Positions 45,653-57,321 are shown, numbered from the stretch's first letter. The stretch: DNA of 64,000 nucleotides from Taklimakanibacter deserti (GCA_003574785.1 QORU01000025.1:1-64000); one strand, 5' to 3'. The notes: generated by a model from the letters alone, not told the origin. Numbers and translations: made by a program.

Positions 45653-46579
45653 TTATCCTTTGAGTTCATGAGCCCAAGGTGGATCGGCGCCCGGCCGCGA
45701 CACCGTCACCGCGGCCGCCTTTACGGCCAACTTCAATGCCGCGACCACGCTCTCCTGGTCAAGTGCCGCGATGGCAGCCTTGCTGAGGCGGTCCGCTTTA
45801 TGGAACGAGGCGAGGAGCCCGGCGGTGAAGGTGTCGCCGGCGCCGATCGTATCGGCGACCTTCACGGCGAGCCCCGGGACCTCGGCGCGAAATTCGCGTG
45901 TGAAAGCGACGGCGCCGTCCTTGCCGCGCGTCACCACCACGAGCTTGGCGCCGCGCTTGAGCCAGTCTTGCGCAAAAATCTCGAGGTTGGCGCCGGGCGC
46001 CAGCCAGGCGAGATCCTCATCGCTCATCTTGACGAGATCGGACATGGCGACGATGCGTTCGACCCTTTTCCGGTGCCCCGCCCGGTCCTTGATGAGATTG
46101 GCGCGGATATTGGGATCGAAATGGATGACGCGCGTATGACATTCGCGCCGGCACAATTCCTCGAAGGCCGAGCCGCAGGGCTCGATCGCCAGAGGGAAGG
46201 AGCCGAGATGGAGGGCTGAAATCCTGTCGGGCAGCGCCGGCAGGTCTTCGGGTGCGAGCATCCGGCAAGCCGATCCCTCATCGATGAAGGAGTAGCGCGC
46301 CTGGTTGTCCTCGAGCTTGACGAAGGCGGCGATGGTGTAGCGCTCCGAGACCGGGGCGAGCGAGATGTCGACATTGGCGGCGAGCATCGCCTTGCGCAAT
46401 TCATCGCCGAAGAAGTCGCTCGACAGGCCGCCCAAGAAGGCTGCCGGGATGCCGAGCCGGCCCAGCGCTACGGCGGTGTTGAAGACCGACCCGCCGGTCT
46501 TGGGCACGAAGGCCGGCGTGCCGTCGGCGGTCAATCCGGGGATCAGGTCGGTGAGGGCTTCGCCGCAGCAGAGGATCAT
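45653..46579 (-). CDS. Fructokinase-like sugar kinase (PfkB family)
   Basis: This 308-residue protein begins MILCCGEALTDLIPG and has KTGGSVFNTAVALGRLG near residue 27, which belongs to the PfkB substrate site, and the signature DTIGAGDTFTAGLLASF near residue 247 with the catalytic Asp. The direct link to pgi (3-bp gap) supports fructose as substrate; specificity is inferred from that. Confidence 0.88.
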   Translation of the reverse strand: MILCCGEALTDLIPGLTADGTPAFVPKTGGSVFNTAVALGRLGIPAAFLGGLSSDFFGDELRKAMLAANVDISLAPVSERYTIAAFVKLEDNQARYSFIDEGSACRMLAPEDLPALPDRISALHLGSFPLAIEPCGSAFEELCRRECHTRVIHFDPNIRANLIKDRAGHRKRVERIVAMSDLVKMSDEDLAWLAPGANLEIFAQDWLKRGAKLVVVTRGKDGAVAFTREFRAEVPGLAVKVADTIGAGDTFTAGLLASFHKADRLSKAAIAALDQESVVAALKLAVKAAAVTVSRPGADPPWAHELKG

Positions 46580-46683
46580 GCCGATCTCATAGCATATCCG
46601 CCTTGCCGTCCATCAGCTTTGCGTAAAATACGCTGGCTCCTGGGAATTCTGTTGATTAAGGTGCCGTCACGGAGGCTTTGTGA

Positions 46684-47511
46684 ATGGGACGAGACGTCAT
46701 GCAGACGGCCAATGGCATACCCCTTCTGGGCTATGGGACCTATCCGCTCACCGGGGCTGAATGCCGCGACGGTGTTGTCATGGCGCTCGATCTCGGGCTT
46801 CGCCATATCGACACGGCCCAGCTCTATGACAATGAGAAGGATGTGGGCCAGGCGATCGCCAAATCCGGCGTCAAGCGGGAGGAGATCTTTCTCGTCACCA
46901 AGATCGCCCGCGACAATCTCGGCCGCCGGCATTTCATCCATTCGCTGCAGGACAGCCTCGACAAGCTCGCCGTCGAGCAGGTCGACCTGCTGCTCATTCA
47001 CTGGCCGCCCGATGAGGAGGACTTCGATTCCGCCATCGACTCGCTCTGCGTGGCGCAGGCCTCGGGGCTCGCCAAGGCGATCGGGGTCAGCAATTTCACC
47101 ATTCCCCTGATGAAGCGGGCGGCCAAGCGCGCCACGCTGCCGCTCATCAACAACCAGGTCGAGTTCCATGCCTTGCTCGACCAGTCGCGCGTCCGCGCCG
47201 AGGCGAAAAAGCTCGGCATCGTGCTCTCGGCCTACAGCCCCTTGGGCCGCGGCGCCGTGCTCAGGGATCCGGCGGTCGTGGAGGTCGCACAGCGCCTCGG
47301 CCGTCCGCCCTCCGAGATCGCCTTGCGCTGGATCGTCCAGCAAGGCGTCGTGGCTCTGCCGATGACGACGAAGCGCGACAATGCCAAGAGCAATATGCGG
47401 ATCTTCGATTTCGAGCTGTCGGCGGCCGACATGGCGACGCTCTCGGAGGCCTCCAAGCAGAACCGCCGGCTGATCTCGCCCACCGGCTGGGCGCCGAAAT
47501 GGGATAAGTGA
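46684..47511 (+). CDS. Aldo/keto reductase
   Basis: This 275-residue protein starts at ATG 46684 with GGAGG 9 bases upstream. The AKR tetrad is visible: Asp and Tyr in HIDTAQLYDNE near residue 43-48, Lys in LVTKIARDN near 72, and His in LLLIHWPPDEE near 104. NADPH-loop residues lie in LPMTTKRDNAKSNM near 230. It reduces an aldehyde or ketone, possibly a sugar or 2,5-diketogluconate-type compound, but the substrate is unknown. It is divergent from the kinase-pgi operon. Confidence 0.9.
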   Translation: MGRDVMQTANGIPLLGYGTYPLTGAECRDGVVMALDLGLRHIDTAQLYDNEKDVGQAIAKSGVKREEIFLVTKIARDNLGRRHFIHSLQDSLDKLAVEQVDLLLIHWPPDEEDFDSAIDSLCVAQASGLAKAIGVSNFTIPLMKRAAKRATLPLINNQVEFHALLDQSRVRAEAKKLGIVLSAYSPLGRGAVLRDPAVVEVAQRLGRPPSEIALRWIVQQGVVALPMTTKRDNAKSNMRIFDFELSAADMATLSEASKQNRRLISPTGWAPKWDK

Positions 47512-47523
47512 CGGCGCGGTGCC

Positions 47524-48369
47524 TCAGCACACCGTCCCTAGCCGCTCCTTGCAGACTTTGAGCGTCTCCTCGATCGGCCGCCGCCACCAATTGGCGGCCG
47601 AGAAGATCTCGACCTCGACGAGGCCGCGATAGCGGGCTTTCTCGACCATGGCGCGAATGGCCCTGATGTCGATGACACCGTCGCCCATCATGCCGCGGTC
47701 ATTGAGCACGTCCTTGGTCTCGAGCAGCCAGTCGCAGACATGGAAGCCCAAGATGCGGCCCTTGGCGCGGTCGATGGCGCGCTCGAGCGCCGGATCCCAC
47801 CAGATGTGATAGACATCGAGGCAGACACCGAGCATTTTTTCGGACGCCGGGGCGAGGCGGTCGCACAGATCGAGCGCCTCATCGATGGTCGAAAGACAGG
47901 AGCGGTCCGCCGCATAGACGGGGTGCAAGGGCTCGAGAGCGATTTTGACGCCATGCTCCCTGCCATGGACGACGAGCTCGGCCGTGGCTTCCGCCACTTG
48001 CCGGCGGGCGGCGGCGAGATCCTTGGAGCCGGGAGCGAGCCCGCCCACCACCATGACGAAATTCTCGGCGCCAAGAACGGACGCATCCGCGATCGCTCTC
48101 TTGTTGTCCTCGATGCTGGCGCGGAATTCCTTGACCGTCGCCGCCGGGATGAAGGTCGAGCGGCAATAGCCGGTCACTTTCAGCTTCGCATCGCGGATGA
48201 GAAGGGCAATGCGCTTCACGTCTTGGCCTTCGACCTCGCGCCGCCAAAGCGCGATGCCGCCGAAGCCGTGCCGCGCCACCGCCTCGATCACCTCGCCGAT
48301 TGGCGCCGTGAAGCCCAGCGTCGCCGTGTTGATGGCGCAGAGCTCCGGGTGGCCCGCGAGATCACGCAT
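47524..48369 (-). CDS. Sugar phosphate isomerase/epimerase family protein (TIM barrel)
   Basis: The protein has 281 residues from ATG 48369; an ATG at 48381 is also possible. It is an AP-endonuclease-2-type barrel. Metal ligands are plausible in IALEPLHP (Glu near 140), VCLDVYHIWWDP (Asp/His near 180), GFHVCDWL (His near 205) and EVEIFS (Glu near 255). It starts inside the end of the DUF993 gene (8-bp overlap), so it is the last gene of the SDR-DUF993 operon. The substrate is unknown. Confidence 0.85.
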   Translation of the reverse strand: MRDLAGHPELCAINTATLGFTAPIGEVIEAVARHGFGGIALWRREVEGQDVKRIALLIRDAKLKVTGYCRSTFIPAATVKEFRASIEDNKRAIADASVLGAENFVMVVGGLAPGSKDLAAARRQVAEATAELVVHGREHGVKIALEPLHPVYAADRSCLSTIDEALDLCDRLAPASEKMLGVCLDVYHIWWDPALERAIDRAKGRILGFHVCDWLLETKDVLNDRGMMGDGVIDIRAIRAMVEKARYRGLVEVEIFSAANWWRRPIEETLKVCKERLGTVC

Positions 48370-49531
48370 TCTCGATGCCATGGAGCGCCAGCAGCTGGCG
48401 CATGCGGGTGCAGGCGAGATCGGGATCGCTCAGCAATCCGGCCTGGTCGGCGAGCCGCAGGATGTCGGCGAAATAGCCGATCGACCGCAAAGATTGGGCG
48501 CCGCCCGCCATGGTGAAATGATCCTGGAAGCCGTTGAGCCAGGCGAGGAAGACGACGCCGGTCTTGTAATATTGCGTCGGTGCCCGGAAGATCAGGCGCG
48601 ACAGCGGCACGGTCGGCTCGAGCAGCTTCGCATAGGCATTGCGGTCGCCTTGCGCGAGTTTTTCCAGCGCCAGCGACGCGGCCGGCGCGATCGGATCGAA
48701 TATGCCGAGCAGCGCATGCGAATGGCCGTGCGCGTCGCCTTCGATCAGAGCGGGATAGTTGAAATCATCGCCGGTATACATCTTGACCGTGTTTGGCAGC
48801 CTCCGCCGCATGACGATCTCCTTCTGATCGTCGAGGAGCGAGATCTTGATGCCGTCGACCTTGCCTTGGTTGGCTGCGATGACACGCAGCGCCGTATCGA
48901 GCGCAGCGGCGAAATCTTCAGCACCCCAATAGCCCTTGAGCCCAGGATCGAACATGTCGCCCAGCCAATGCAGGATGACCGGCTGATCGGCCTCGGACAA
49001 TACGCGGGCATAGACGGTCTCATAGTCGCGGGGCGTTCGGGCGATGCGGGCAAGCGCACGGCTCGCCATCAGGATGATGCGGCCGCCGAGCTTCTGGATG
49101 GCATGAAGCTGGGTCAGATAGGCAGCGATCACGTCATCGAGCGAGCGCGCTTCCGCCGGGTCGAGCTGCTCGGTGCCGCAGCCCGAAAAGATGACGGCAT
49201 CCTTGCGGTCCTTGGCCGAATTGAGCGACTGGCGGATGAGCTCATGCGCCCCCGGCCAGTCGAGGCCCATGCCGCGCTGCGCGGTGTCCATGGCCTCGGC
49301 GATGCCGAAACCCAGATCGAGGAGATGATGGCGGAAGGCGAGCGTCCTCTCCCAGTCGAAGACCGGCGATGCCGATGGCTCGCTGGTCCTGAGCGGATCG
49401 ACGACGATATGGGCGGCAGCGAAGGCCACGCGGTTGAAGCGTTTCTGTCCCTTCTCGACCTCGAGCGGCGTGCCGGTGAGCCGGTAGCTCGCGATTTTCC
49501 CCGCCTGATCCGGAAGCTTGATCGCGACCAT
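48362..49531 (-). CDS. DUF993 family protein, TIM-barrel aldolase/lyase-like
   Basis: This 389-residue protein starts at ATG 49531, two bases after the SDR stop. DUF993 landmarks are HHLLDLGFGIAEAMDTAQRG near residue 85, IFSGCGTEQLDP near 130, VILHWLGDMFDPGLKGYWG near 200, and an apparent Schiff-base or ligand Lys region GIKISLLDD near 250 followed by VKMYTGDDFNYP. The family is uncharacterised; similarity in fold to dihydrodipicolinate-synthase-type aldolases is known. Operon partners suggest sugar or polyol catabolism. Confidence 0.85.
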   Translation of the reverse strand: MVAIKLPDQAGKIASYRLTGTPLEVEKGQKRFNRVAFAAAHIVVDPLRTSEPSASPVFDWERTLAFRHHLLDLGFGIAEAMDTAQRGMGLDWPGAHELIRQSLNSAKDRKDAVIFSGCGTEQLDPAEARSLDDVIAAYLTQLHAIQKLGGRIILMASRALARIARTPRDYETVYARVLSEADQPVILHWLGDMFDPGLKGYWGAEDFAAALDTALRVIAANQGKVDGIKISLLDDQKEIVMRRRLPNTVKMYTGDDFNYPALIEGDAHGHSHALLGIFDPIAPAASLALEKLAQGDRNAYAKLLEPTVPLSRLIFRAPTQYYKTGVVFLAWLNGFQDHFTMAGGAQSLRSIGYFADILRLADQAGLLSDPDLACTRMRQLLALHGIENA

Positions 49532-49533
49532 GC

Positions 49534-50310
49534 TCAATACCTCACGGTCAAGAGGCCGGCATCGGCGGCGATCGCCTGGCCGCTGGTATAGGGCAGGCCG
49601 CCCGTGGCGAGGGTCACGGCAATGCGCGCGACCTCTTCCGGCGTGCCCCATCGCTTGATCACGGTGAGGCCGTCCTCGATGAGCTTGTCGTAGCGCGCTT
49701 TCGACGGCGCCGTCATGTCCGTCGCGATGAAGCCCGGCTGGATCTCATAGACGCCGATGCCGTCATTCGCGAGTCTCGCGGCGAAGAGCTTGGACACCAT
49801 CGAGGCTCCGGCCTTGGACACGCAATATTCGCCGCGATTGATCGAGACGCCGATGGCGTTGGCGGAAGTGACCGTGACGATGGAATGATGCAGGGCGGAG
49901 GGACGCGCCCGCCCGAGGAGGCGCCTGGCGAAGGCCTGGGTGAGGAAGAAGGTCCCGCGCGTGTTGACCGACTGGCAGCGGTCATAGCTCTCGCTCGTCA
50001 CCTCGAGGAGGTCGCCCCGGCTCATCACCGAGACGCCGGCATTGTTGACGAGCGTCGTCAGCGGCCCGAGCATGCGTTCGGCGGCCTCGAGCAGGCCCGC
50101 GTGATCGCCGAGGCGCGCGACATCGCCGGTGACCGCTACCGCCCTGACACCATGCGCGTTGGCCTCCTCGACCGCCGCATCGAGTTCGCCCGAGGCGTCG
50201 AGGTCGTTGATCGCCACATCGAAGCCCGCTTGCGCGAGGCCCACAGCGATCGCCTTGCCGATGCCGCGGCGGGCGCCGGTGACGAGAGCGATCGGGCGGG
50301 GTTCAGCCAT
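49534..50310 (-). CDS. Short-chain dehydrogenase/reductase
   Basis: This 258-residue SDR has TGARRGIGKAI (NAD(P)-binding) near residue 11, NNAGVSV near 87, catalytic Ser in TVTSANAIG near 145, and YCVSK near 161. It is annotated only to superfamily level; sugar or polyol oxidation is suggested by the downstream DUF993 and TIM-barrel genes. It is first in its operon and divergent from the CoA-transferase gene. Confidence 0.88.
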   Translation of the reverse strand: MAEPRPIALVTGARRGIGKAIAVGLAQAGFDVAINDLDASGELDAAVEEANAHGVRAVAVTGDVARLGDHAGLLEAAERMLGPLTTLVNNAGVSVMSRGDLLEVTSESYDRCQSVNTRGTFFLTQAFARRLLGRARPSALHHSIVTVTSANAIGVSINRGEYCVSKAGASMVSKLFAARLANDGIGVYEIQPGFIATDMTAPSKARYDKLIEDGLTVIKRWGTPEEVARIAVTLATGGLPYTSGQAIAADAGLLTVRY

Positions 50311-50415
50311 GGCAGGGTCCGTTTCACGAGCGGTCCCGGGCGATTGACCTCGGGCCCGGAATGAAATAACTAAATGGTTACTTGTCGGAATTTTCGCGAA
50401 AGATCAAGCCCCCTT

Positions 50416-51993
50416 ATGGTCCGCATCGTCACCGCCGCCGAGGCCGCCCGCCAGATACCGGATGGCGCCGTCATCACCGTCAATTCGAGCTCGGGGCTCT
50501 GCTGTCCCGACCATATGCTGAAGGCCATCGGCGAGCGCTTCGAGCGCGAGGGGAGCCCGAAGCAGGTGACCATGCTGCACCCGATCGCCGCCGGCGACAT
50601 GTATGGCGTCAAGGGCATCGACCATCTGGCCAAATCCGGCCTCATCAACAGGATCATCGCCGGCTCCTATCCGTCCGGCCCCTCATCGAGCGAGCCGCCG
50701 CTCATCTGGCAGATGATCGGCCGGGGCGAGGTCGCTGCCTACAACATCCCGTCCGGCATCCTGTTCGACATGCATCGCGAGGCCGCCGCCAGGCGCCCCG
50801 GCGTCCTCACCAAGGTCGGTCTCGACACTTTCGTCGATCCCGATCGCGAGGGCTGCGCGATGAATGCGGCGGCCAAGGCGCCGGTGGTGAAGAAGGTCAC
50901 CTTCGAGGGCGAGGAGTGGCTCTATTTCCCGGCGATCGTGCCCAATGTCGCCGTCATCCGCGCGACGACGGCGGATGAGCGCGGCAATCTCTCTTGCGAG
51001 CAGGAAGGCGCCTTCCTCGGCATCACCGATCTCGCCATGGCAGCGCATAATAATGGCGGCATCGTCATCGCCCAGGTGAAGCGCATCGTGAAAGCGGGCT
51101 CGCTCAATTCGCACCATGTGCGCGTGCCGGGCATCCTCATCGATTATGTCGTCGAGGCGCCGGAGCAATGGCAGACGACGCAGACGGTCTATGATCCCGC
51201 CATTTCGGGCGAGATCGACCTGCCGCTGTCGAGCTTCGCGCCGATGGAGTTCGGCATCGGCAAGGTCATCGCGCGGCGCGTGGCGCAGGAATTGAGGAAG
51301 GGCTGGGCCGTCAATCTGGGTTTTGGCGTCTCCGCCAATGTGCCGCGCATCCTGCTCGAAGAGGGCCGCCATGGCGATGCCACCTGGGTCATCGAACAGG
51401 GACCGATCGGCGGCGTGCCCTTGCTCGACTTCCAGTTCGGTTGCGCCTCCAATGCCGAAGCGGTGATGCCCTCGCCGCAGCAATTCACCTATTTCCAGGC
51501 GGCGGGCTTCGATTGCTCGCTGCTCTCCTTCCTGCAGATCGACCGGGCGGGCTCGGTCAATGTGTCGAAGCTCGGGGTGAGGCCGCATGTGACGGCAGGC
51601 GCCGGCGGCTTCGTCGACATCACCGCGCGCGCCAAGAAGATCGTCTTTTCCGGCTTCTACAATGCCGGCGCCAAGATGATGGTCGAAGGCGGCAAGCTCC
51701 GGATCGAGAAGGAAGGCAAGGTCAGGAAGATCGTGCCGGAAGTGGAGCAGGTCTCGTTTTCGGGACGGCGCGCCGTGGCGCAAGGCCAGGACATCACCTA
51801 TGTCACCGAGCGCTGCGTGCTCAAGCTGACGAAGGACGGCCTCCTCGTCACCGAGATTGCGCCGGGCGTCGATCTCGAGCAGCATATATTGGCAGAGGCC
51901 GACATCCCGCTGAAGGTGGCGCCCGATCTCAAGCTCATGGAGGCGCGCCTGTTCGAGCCTCGGCCCATGGGCCTGGAGCTGTCACATGCTTGA
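50416..51993 (+). CDS. Acyl-CoA:acetate/3-ketoacid CoA-transferase (fused alpha-beta)
   Basis: This protein is 525 residues from ATG 50416, with both CoA-transferase family I domains in one chain, as in YdiF and propionate CoA-transferase. The alpha half has GAVITVNSSSGLCCPDH near residue 18. The catalytic Glu is probably in WVIEQGPIGGVPLLDF near residue 325. It overlaps the enoyl-CoA hydratase gene by 8 bp, so the pair probably acts on one short-chain or beta-oxidation substrate; the acid is unknown. Confidence 0.9.
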   Translation: MVRIVTAAEAARQIPDGAVITVNSSSGLCCPDHMLKAIGERFEREGSPKQVTMLHPIAAGDMYGVKGIDHLAKSGLINRIIAGSYPSGPSSSEPPLIWQMIGRGEVAAYNIPSGILFDMHREAAARRPGVLTKVGLDTFVDPDREGCAMNAAAKAPVVKKVTFEGEEWLYFPAIVPNVAVIRATTADERGNLSCEQEGAFLGITDLAMAAHNNGGIVIAQVKRIVKAGSLNSHHVRVPGILIDYVVEAPEQWQTTQTVYDPAISGEIDLPLSSFAPMEFGIGKVIARRVAQELRKGWAVNLGFGVSANVPRILLEEGRHGDATWVIEQGPIGGVPLLDFQFGCASNAEAVMPSPQQFTYFQAAGFDCSLLSFLQIDRAGSVNVSKLGVRPHVTAGAGGFVDITARAKKIVFSGFYNAGAKMMVEGGKLRIEKEGKVRKIVPEVEQVSFSGRRAVAQGQDITYVTERCVLKLTKDGLLVTEIAPGVDLEQHILAEADIPLKVAPDLKLMEARLFEPRPMGLELSHA

Positions 51994-52774
51994 CACCGGC
52001 GACAAGCGCATCCTGCTCGAAGTCAAGGACCATGTCGCGACGCTCACCTTGATGCGGCCGGAGAAGCTCAACGCGCTCGACATGGACATGGTCCTGGCGC
52101 TGGAGCGTGCCGCCGCCCTGATCGAGGCGGAGCGCGATGTCCGCGTCGCCATCCTGACCGGCACCGGCGACAAATCCTTCTGCGCCGGCGGCGATATCGA
52201 AGCCTGGGCCTTGCATTCGGCGCTCGATTTCGGCCGCGCCTGGATCCGCTATGGCCATCGCGCCTTCGATGCGCTGGCCCGGCTGCGCCAGCCGCTCATC
52301 GCGGTGCTGAACGGCCATGTGCTGGGCGGCGGCCTCGAGCTTGCCGCGGTCGCCGATCTCCGGATCGCCGAGGAGCATATCAAGGTCGGCGCGCCCGAGA
52401 CGGGCCTCGGCATCATTCCGGGCTGGTCCGGCACGCAGCGCGTTGCCCGCCGCTTCGGCGCGCAATTGACCCGCCGCATGGCGCTCTTCGGCGAGATCTT
52501 CTCGGCATCGGAAGCGCTGGCTCTGGGCATTGTCGATGAGGTGGCGGCCAAGGGCCAGGGCATGGCGAGTGCTCAGGAATATGTCGATCTGGTCGTGGCG
52601 CGAGGACCCGTGGCGCTCGAGCTCACCAAGGCGCTGATCAATGCGGCGGAAGGCGAGGAGACCGAGCGGCCGCTCGAAGCCATCGCCGGCGCGCTCGCCG
52701 CCTCGACCGAGGATTTGAAGGAAGGCGTTGCCGCCTTCCGCGCCAAGCGCAAGCCGAAATTCAGGAATGAGTAG
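51986..52774 (+). CDS. Enoyl-CoA hydratase/isomerase family protein
   Basis: This 262-residue crotonase-family protein has LTLMRPEKLNALDMDM near residue 15, oxyanion-hole segment FCAGGDIEAWAL near 65, and the second oxyanion Gly in LNGHVLGGGLELAAV near 110, followed by PETGLGIIPGWSGTQR. Glu and Gly positions match hydratases or isomerases, but exact chemistry is unclear. It is translationally coupled to the CoA-transferase and its end overlaps the convergent DnaB-like gene by 14 bp. Confidence 0.9.
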   Translation: MLDTGDKRILLEVKDHVATLTLMRPEKLNALDMDMVLALERAAALIEAERDVRVAILTGTGDKSFCAGGDIEAWALHSALDFGRAWIRYGHRAFDALARLRQPLIAVLNGHVLGGGLELAAVADLRIAEEHIKVGAPETGLGIIPGWSGTQRVARRFGAQLTRRMALFGEIFSASEALALGIVDEVAAKGQGMASAQEYVDLVVARGPVALELTKALINAAEGEETERPLEAIAGALAASTEDLKEGVAAFRAKRKPKFRNE

Positions 52775-53480
52775 CCGCCCCAAACCGGACTTCGCCGCCG
52801 TTCAGGAAACAGGTCTTGTTGAACAGCGTCAAATCCAGCGGATTGGGCAGCCTGACATCGGTCAGATCGGGGCAGGGTTTCATCGCCGGATCGTATGACC
52901 GGTCGATCTGCGAGATGAAGACGATGATCAGCTCCTTCTCGCGTGCAAAGGACTTCAAAGCACTGACCTGGACCGTCAGTTCCGGATTTCCGCGCTTCTG
53001 ATCGAGGAGCTGCAGATAGTCTATGACCGCCAAGGTGCCGGAGGGTGCCGAGGACAGCGTCCTCATGATGTAATCGGCGCTGATCGCGTCGGAACCGTCG
53101 AATTCGAACAGCGCGCCGAATTGCGACCGCTCCGCGCCGATGGCGCGGAAAATGTCGGGGACATGCCGTTCGACATATTCGAGCGAGAAGAACACGGCCT
53201 TGTTGCCGGCCCTCATCGCTGCGACGGCAAGCTCGAGGCTCAGCAGGGTCTTGCCTTGGCCCGGACGTGCACCGACCAGCACCAGATCGCCGGGCCTAAG
53301 CTCGGCAAACAATTTGCCGGCCGGTGCGACTGCCGACAGCGTTGCCGCAAGCAGGCTCCATCGGCCGAAACCTTCTTCGCGAGCGATACGATCGAGTGCT
53401 GCGTGAAGAGGGATACTGCTTTCGCGTGACAGAAGCCTGGCTTTGCGCTTCAAGCGATAGAGGGGAACGGACAGCTTCAT
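52761..53480 (-). CDS. DnaB-helicase-like RecA-fold ATPase
   Basis: The protein is 239 residues from ATG 53480, which has AGGAGG upstream. It has Walker A GARPGQGKTLLSLEL (residues ~71-85) and Walker B LAVIDYLQLLDQKRG (~160), and a Gln-sensor-like VFISQIDRS, as in the DnaB C-terminal domain. The DnaB N-terminal domain is absent; instead there is a short LKRKARLLSRESSIPLHAAL region. Such short DnaB-like proteins occur widely in Rhizobiales as single genes; the role is unknown. Confidence 0.85.
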   Translation of the reverse strand: MKLSVPLYRLKRKARLLSRESSIPLHAALDRIAREEGFGRWSLLAATLSAVAPAGKLFAELRPGDLVLVGARPGQGKTLLSLELAVAAMRAGNKAVFFSLEYVERHVPDIFRAIGAERSQFGALFEFDGSDAISADYIMRTLSSAPSGTLAVIDYLQLLDQKRGNPELTVQVSALKSFAREKELIIVFISQIDRSYDPAMKPCPDLTDVRLPNPLDLTLFNKTCFLNGGEVRFGAATHS

Positions 53481-53625
53481 CTGAAGAACCTCCTGGTGCG
53501 AGCCATTGCCGCAACCCCTCCGCATGCGTCCTGCTCGAACAGTCGGTCCGATGATCCACTCGCCCGGCATGAGTAAAATGCTTTCCCGAATGGAGGGAGG
53601 AGGCGCGGGCCACGCCAGAATCACA

Positions 53626-55500
<1,875 letters not shown>

Positions 55501-55517
55501 GACGGAGGCGACCACCT

Positions 55518-57302
55518 TTATCTCCCGACCGCATAGGCTTGCATGAGGCGAGGGGTCGCCGCGGCACGCAGAAGCCCGTCCGGATCGCGGCGCGCCGCGG
55601 TGAGGCGGCCGATCGACCATGGCTCGGAGACCGTCAGGCGATGGCCGCGCCGGCGCAACTCGTCGAGCACCGCGGCGGCGAAATTCGCTTCGGCGATCAG
55701 GCTGCCGGGCTCACGCGTGCGCGGGAAGAACGACCCCGGGAAATGCGCGGTATGGAAAAGCGGCTGGTCGATCGCTTCCTGCAGGTTGAGGCCGTGATGC
55801 ACATGGCGCAGGAAGAAGGCCAATTGCCATTGCTCCTGCTGATCACCGCCGGGCGTTCCGAAGGCAAGCGTCGGGCGTCCATCCTTGAGCGCGAGCGACG
55901 GCGTCAGCGTGGTGCGCGGCCGCTTGCCCGGCGCGAGCGAGGTCGGCAGACCGGGCTCCAGCCAGAACATCTGGGCGCGCGAATTGAGACAGAAGCCGAG
56001 ATCGGGGATGATCGGCGAAGATTGCAGCCAGCCGCCCGAGGGCGTCGCCGAGACCATGTTGCCGTCCCGGTCGATGACGTCGATATGGACGGTATCGCCG
56101 CGCTTGGTGGAGAGATGCGCCATCGTCGGCTCATAGACGGCCCCCTCGGCGTCGTCCGCGCCGAGCATCTTCATCGTCTGCCGCACTTGCGTCTCGAAAC
56201 CGGGAACGATGCCAGGCTCGAGATCGAGTGCGGCCTGTCCGTTCAGCAAGCGACGGCGTTGGGCGGCATAGGTATCGGACAGCAGATGGTCGAGCGGCAC
56301 GTCGCAGAACAGCGGATCGCCGTAATAGATCTCGCGGTCGGCGAAAGCGAGCTTCATCGCTTCGGTGACGGTATGGACGAATTCGGCGCCGGAAGGATCC
56401 ATGCGCGCGAGGTCGATCTCCTTGAGGATCGACAGCGACTGCAGGAAGACCGGTCCCTGTCCCCATGGCCCGATCTTGGCGACTGTCCAACCGTGATAGT
56501 CATAGGTGAGCGGCGCCTCGATCGTCGCTTTCCAGCGGGCCATGTCCTCACCGGTGAGCACGCCCTTGTGCCTGGCACCGCTCGCATCCATCACTTCGGC
56601 CTTGTCGAGATAGTTCTGGATCGCCTCGGCGATGAAGCCGCGATAGAAGGCATCGCGCGCGGCTTCGATCTGCGCCTCGCGGCCATGTTTGGCCTCGGCC
56701 TCGGCAATGACCCGCTCCCATGTCCGTGCCAGAACCGGGTTCTTGAAGTTGGCGCGCGGCTCGGGCGCATGGCCGCCCGGCAGCCAGGTCTGGTGCGACG
56801 TCGGCCATTCCTTCTCGAAGAAGTCCGCCAGGCCTTTGATGATGTCGGACACGCGCGGCAGCATGGGGTGGCCATGCGCGGCGTAGTACATGGCGGGGGT
56901 GAGCACGTCGCGGATGGTGAGCCGGCCATAGTCGCGCAGCATCAGCATCCAGCCGGCGAAGGATCCCGGGATGACGGTGGCGAGGAGGCCGTCGCCCGGA
57001 ATCTTGGCGAGGCCTTCGCCGCGATAGTGCTCGAGCGTGGCGCCGGCCGGCGCCGGTCCTTGCGCGCAGATGACCTCGACCTTGTCCTTGGCCTTGGAAT
57101 AGATGATCGCCGGCATGTCGCCGCCGGGGCCTACGAGATGCGGCTCCACCACCTGCAGCACGAAGCCCGCCGCCACCGCGGCGTCGAAGGCATTGCCGCC
57201 TTTCTCGAGCATGCTCATGCCGACCGCGGAGGCGATCCAATGGGTGGAGGCGACGACGCCGAATGTGCCGAGGATTTCAGGACGGGTGGTGAAGGTGCTC
57301 AT
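55518..57302 (-). CDS. ggt: Gamma-glutamyltransferase
   Basis: The protein is 594 residues from ATG 57302; a GTG ten codons upstream overlaps the dppC-like stop. Family signatures are NAFDAAVAAGFVLQVVEPHLVGPGGD near residue 38 and the nucleophile Thr in KRGDTVHIDVIDRDGNMVSAT near residue 400, followed by LNSRAQMFW and FGTPGGDQQEQWQ. No signal peptide is evident, unlike many secreted GGTs, so it may act in the cytoplasm on imported peptides. It sits between permease and ATPase genes of an ABC operon, which points to use of glutathione or gamma-glutamyl compounds. Confidence 0.92.
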   Translation of the reverse strand: MSTFTTRPEILGTFGVVASTHWIASAVGMSMLEKGGNAFDAAVAAGFVLQVVEPHLVGPGGDMPAIIYSKAKDKVEVICAQGPAPAGATLEHYRGEGLAKIPGDGLLATVIPGSFAGWMLMLRDYGRLTIRDVLTPAMYYAAHGHPMLPRVSDIIKGLADFFEKEWPTSHQTWLPGGHAPEPRANFKNPVLARTWERVIAEAEAKHGREAQIEAARDAFYRGFIAEAIQNYLDKAEVMDASGARHKGVLTGEDMARWKATIEAPLTYDYHGWTVAKIGPWGQGPVFLQSLSILKEIDLARMDPSGAEFVHTVTEAMKLAFADREIYYGDPLFCDVPLDHLLSDTYAAQRRRLLNGQAALDLEPGIVPGFETQVRQTMKMLGADDAEGAVYEPTMAHLSTKRGDTVHIDVIDRDGNMVSATPSGGWLQSSPIIPDLGFCLNSRAQMFWLEPGLPTSLAPGKRPRTTLTPSLALKDGRPTLAFGTPGGDQQEQWQLAFFLRHVHHGLNLQEAIDQPLFHTAHFPGSFFPRTREPGSLIAEANFAAAVLDELRRRGHRLTVSEPWSIGRLTAARRDPDGLLRAAATPRLMQAYAVGR

Positions 57303-57321
57303 CTCGGGGAACTGCCTCGTT

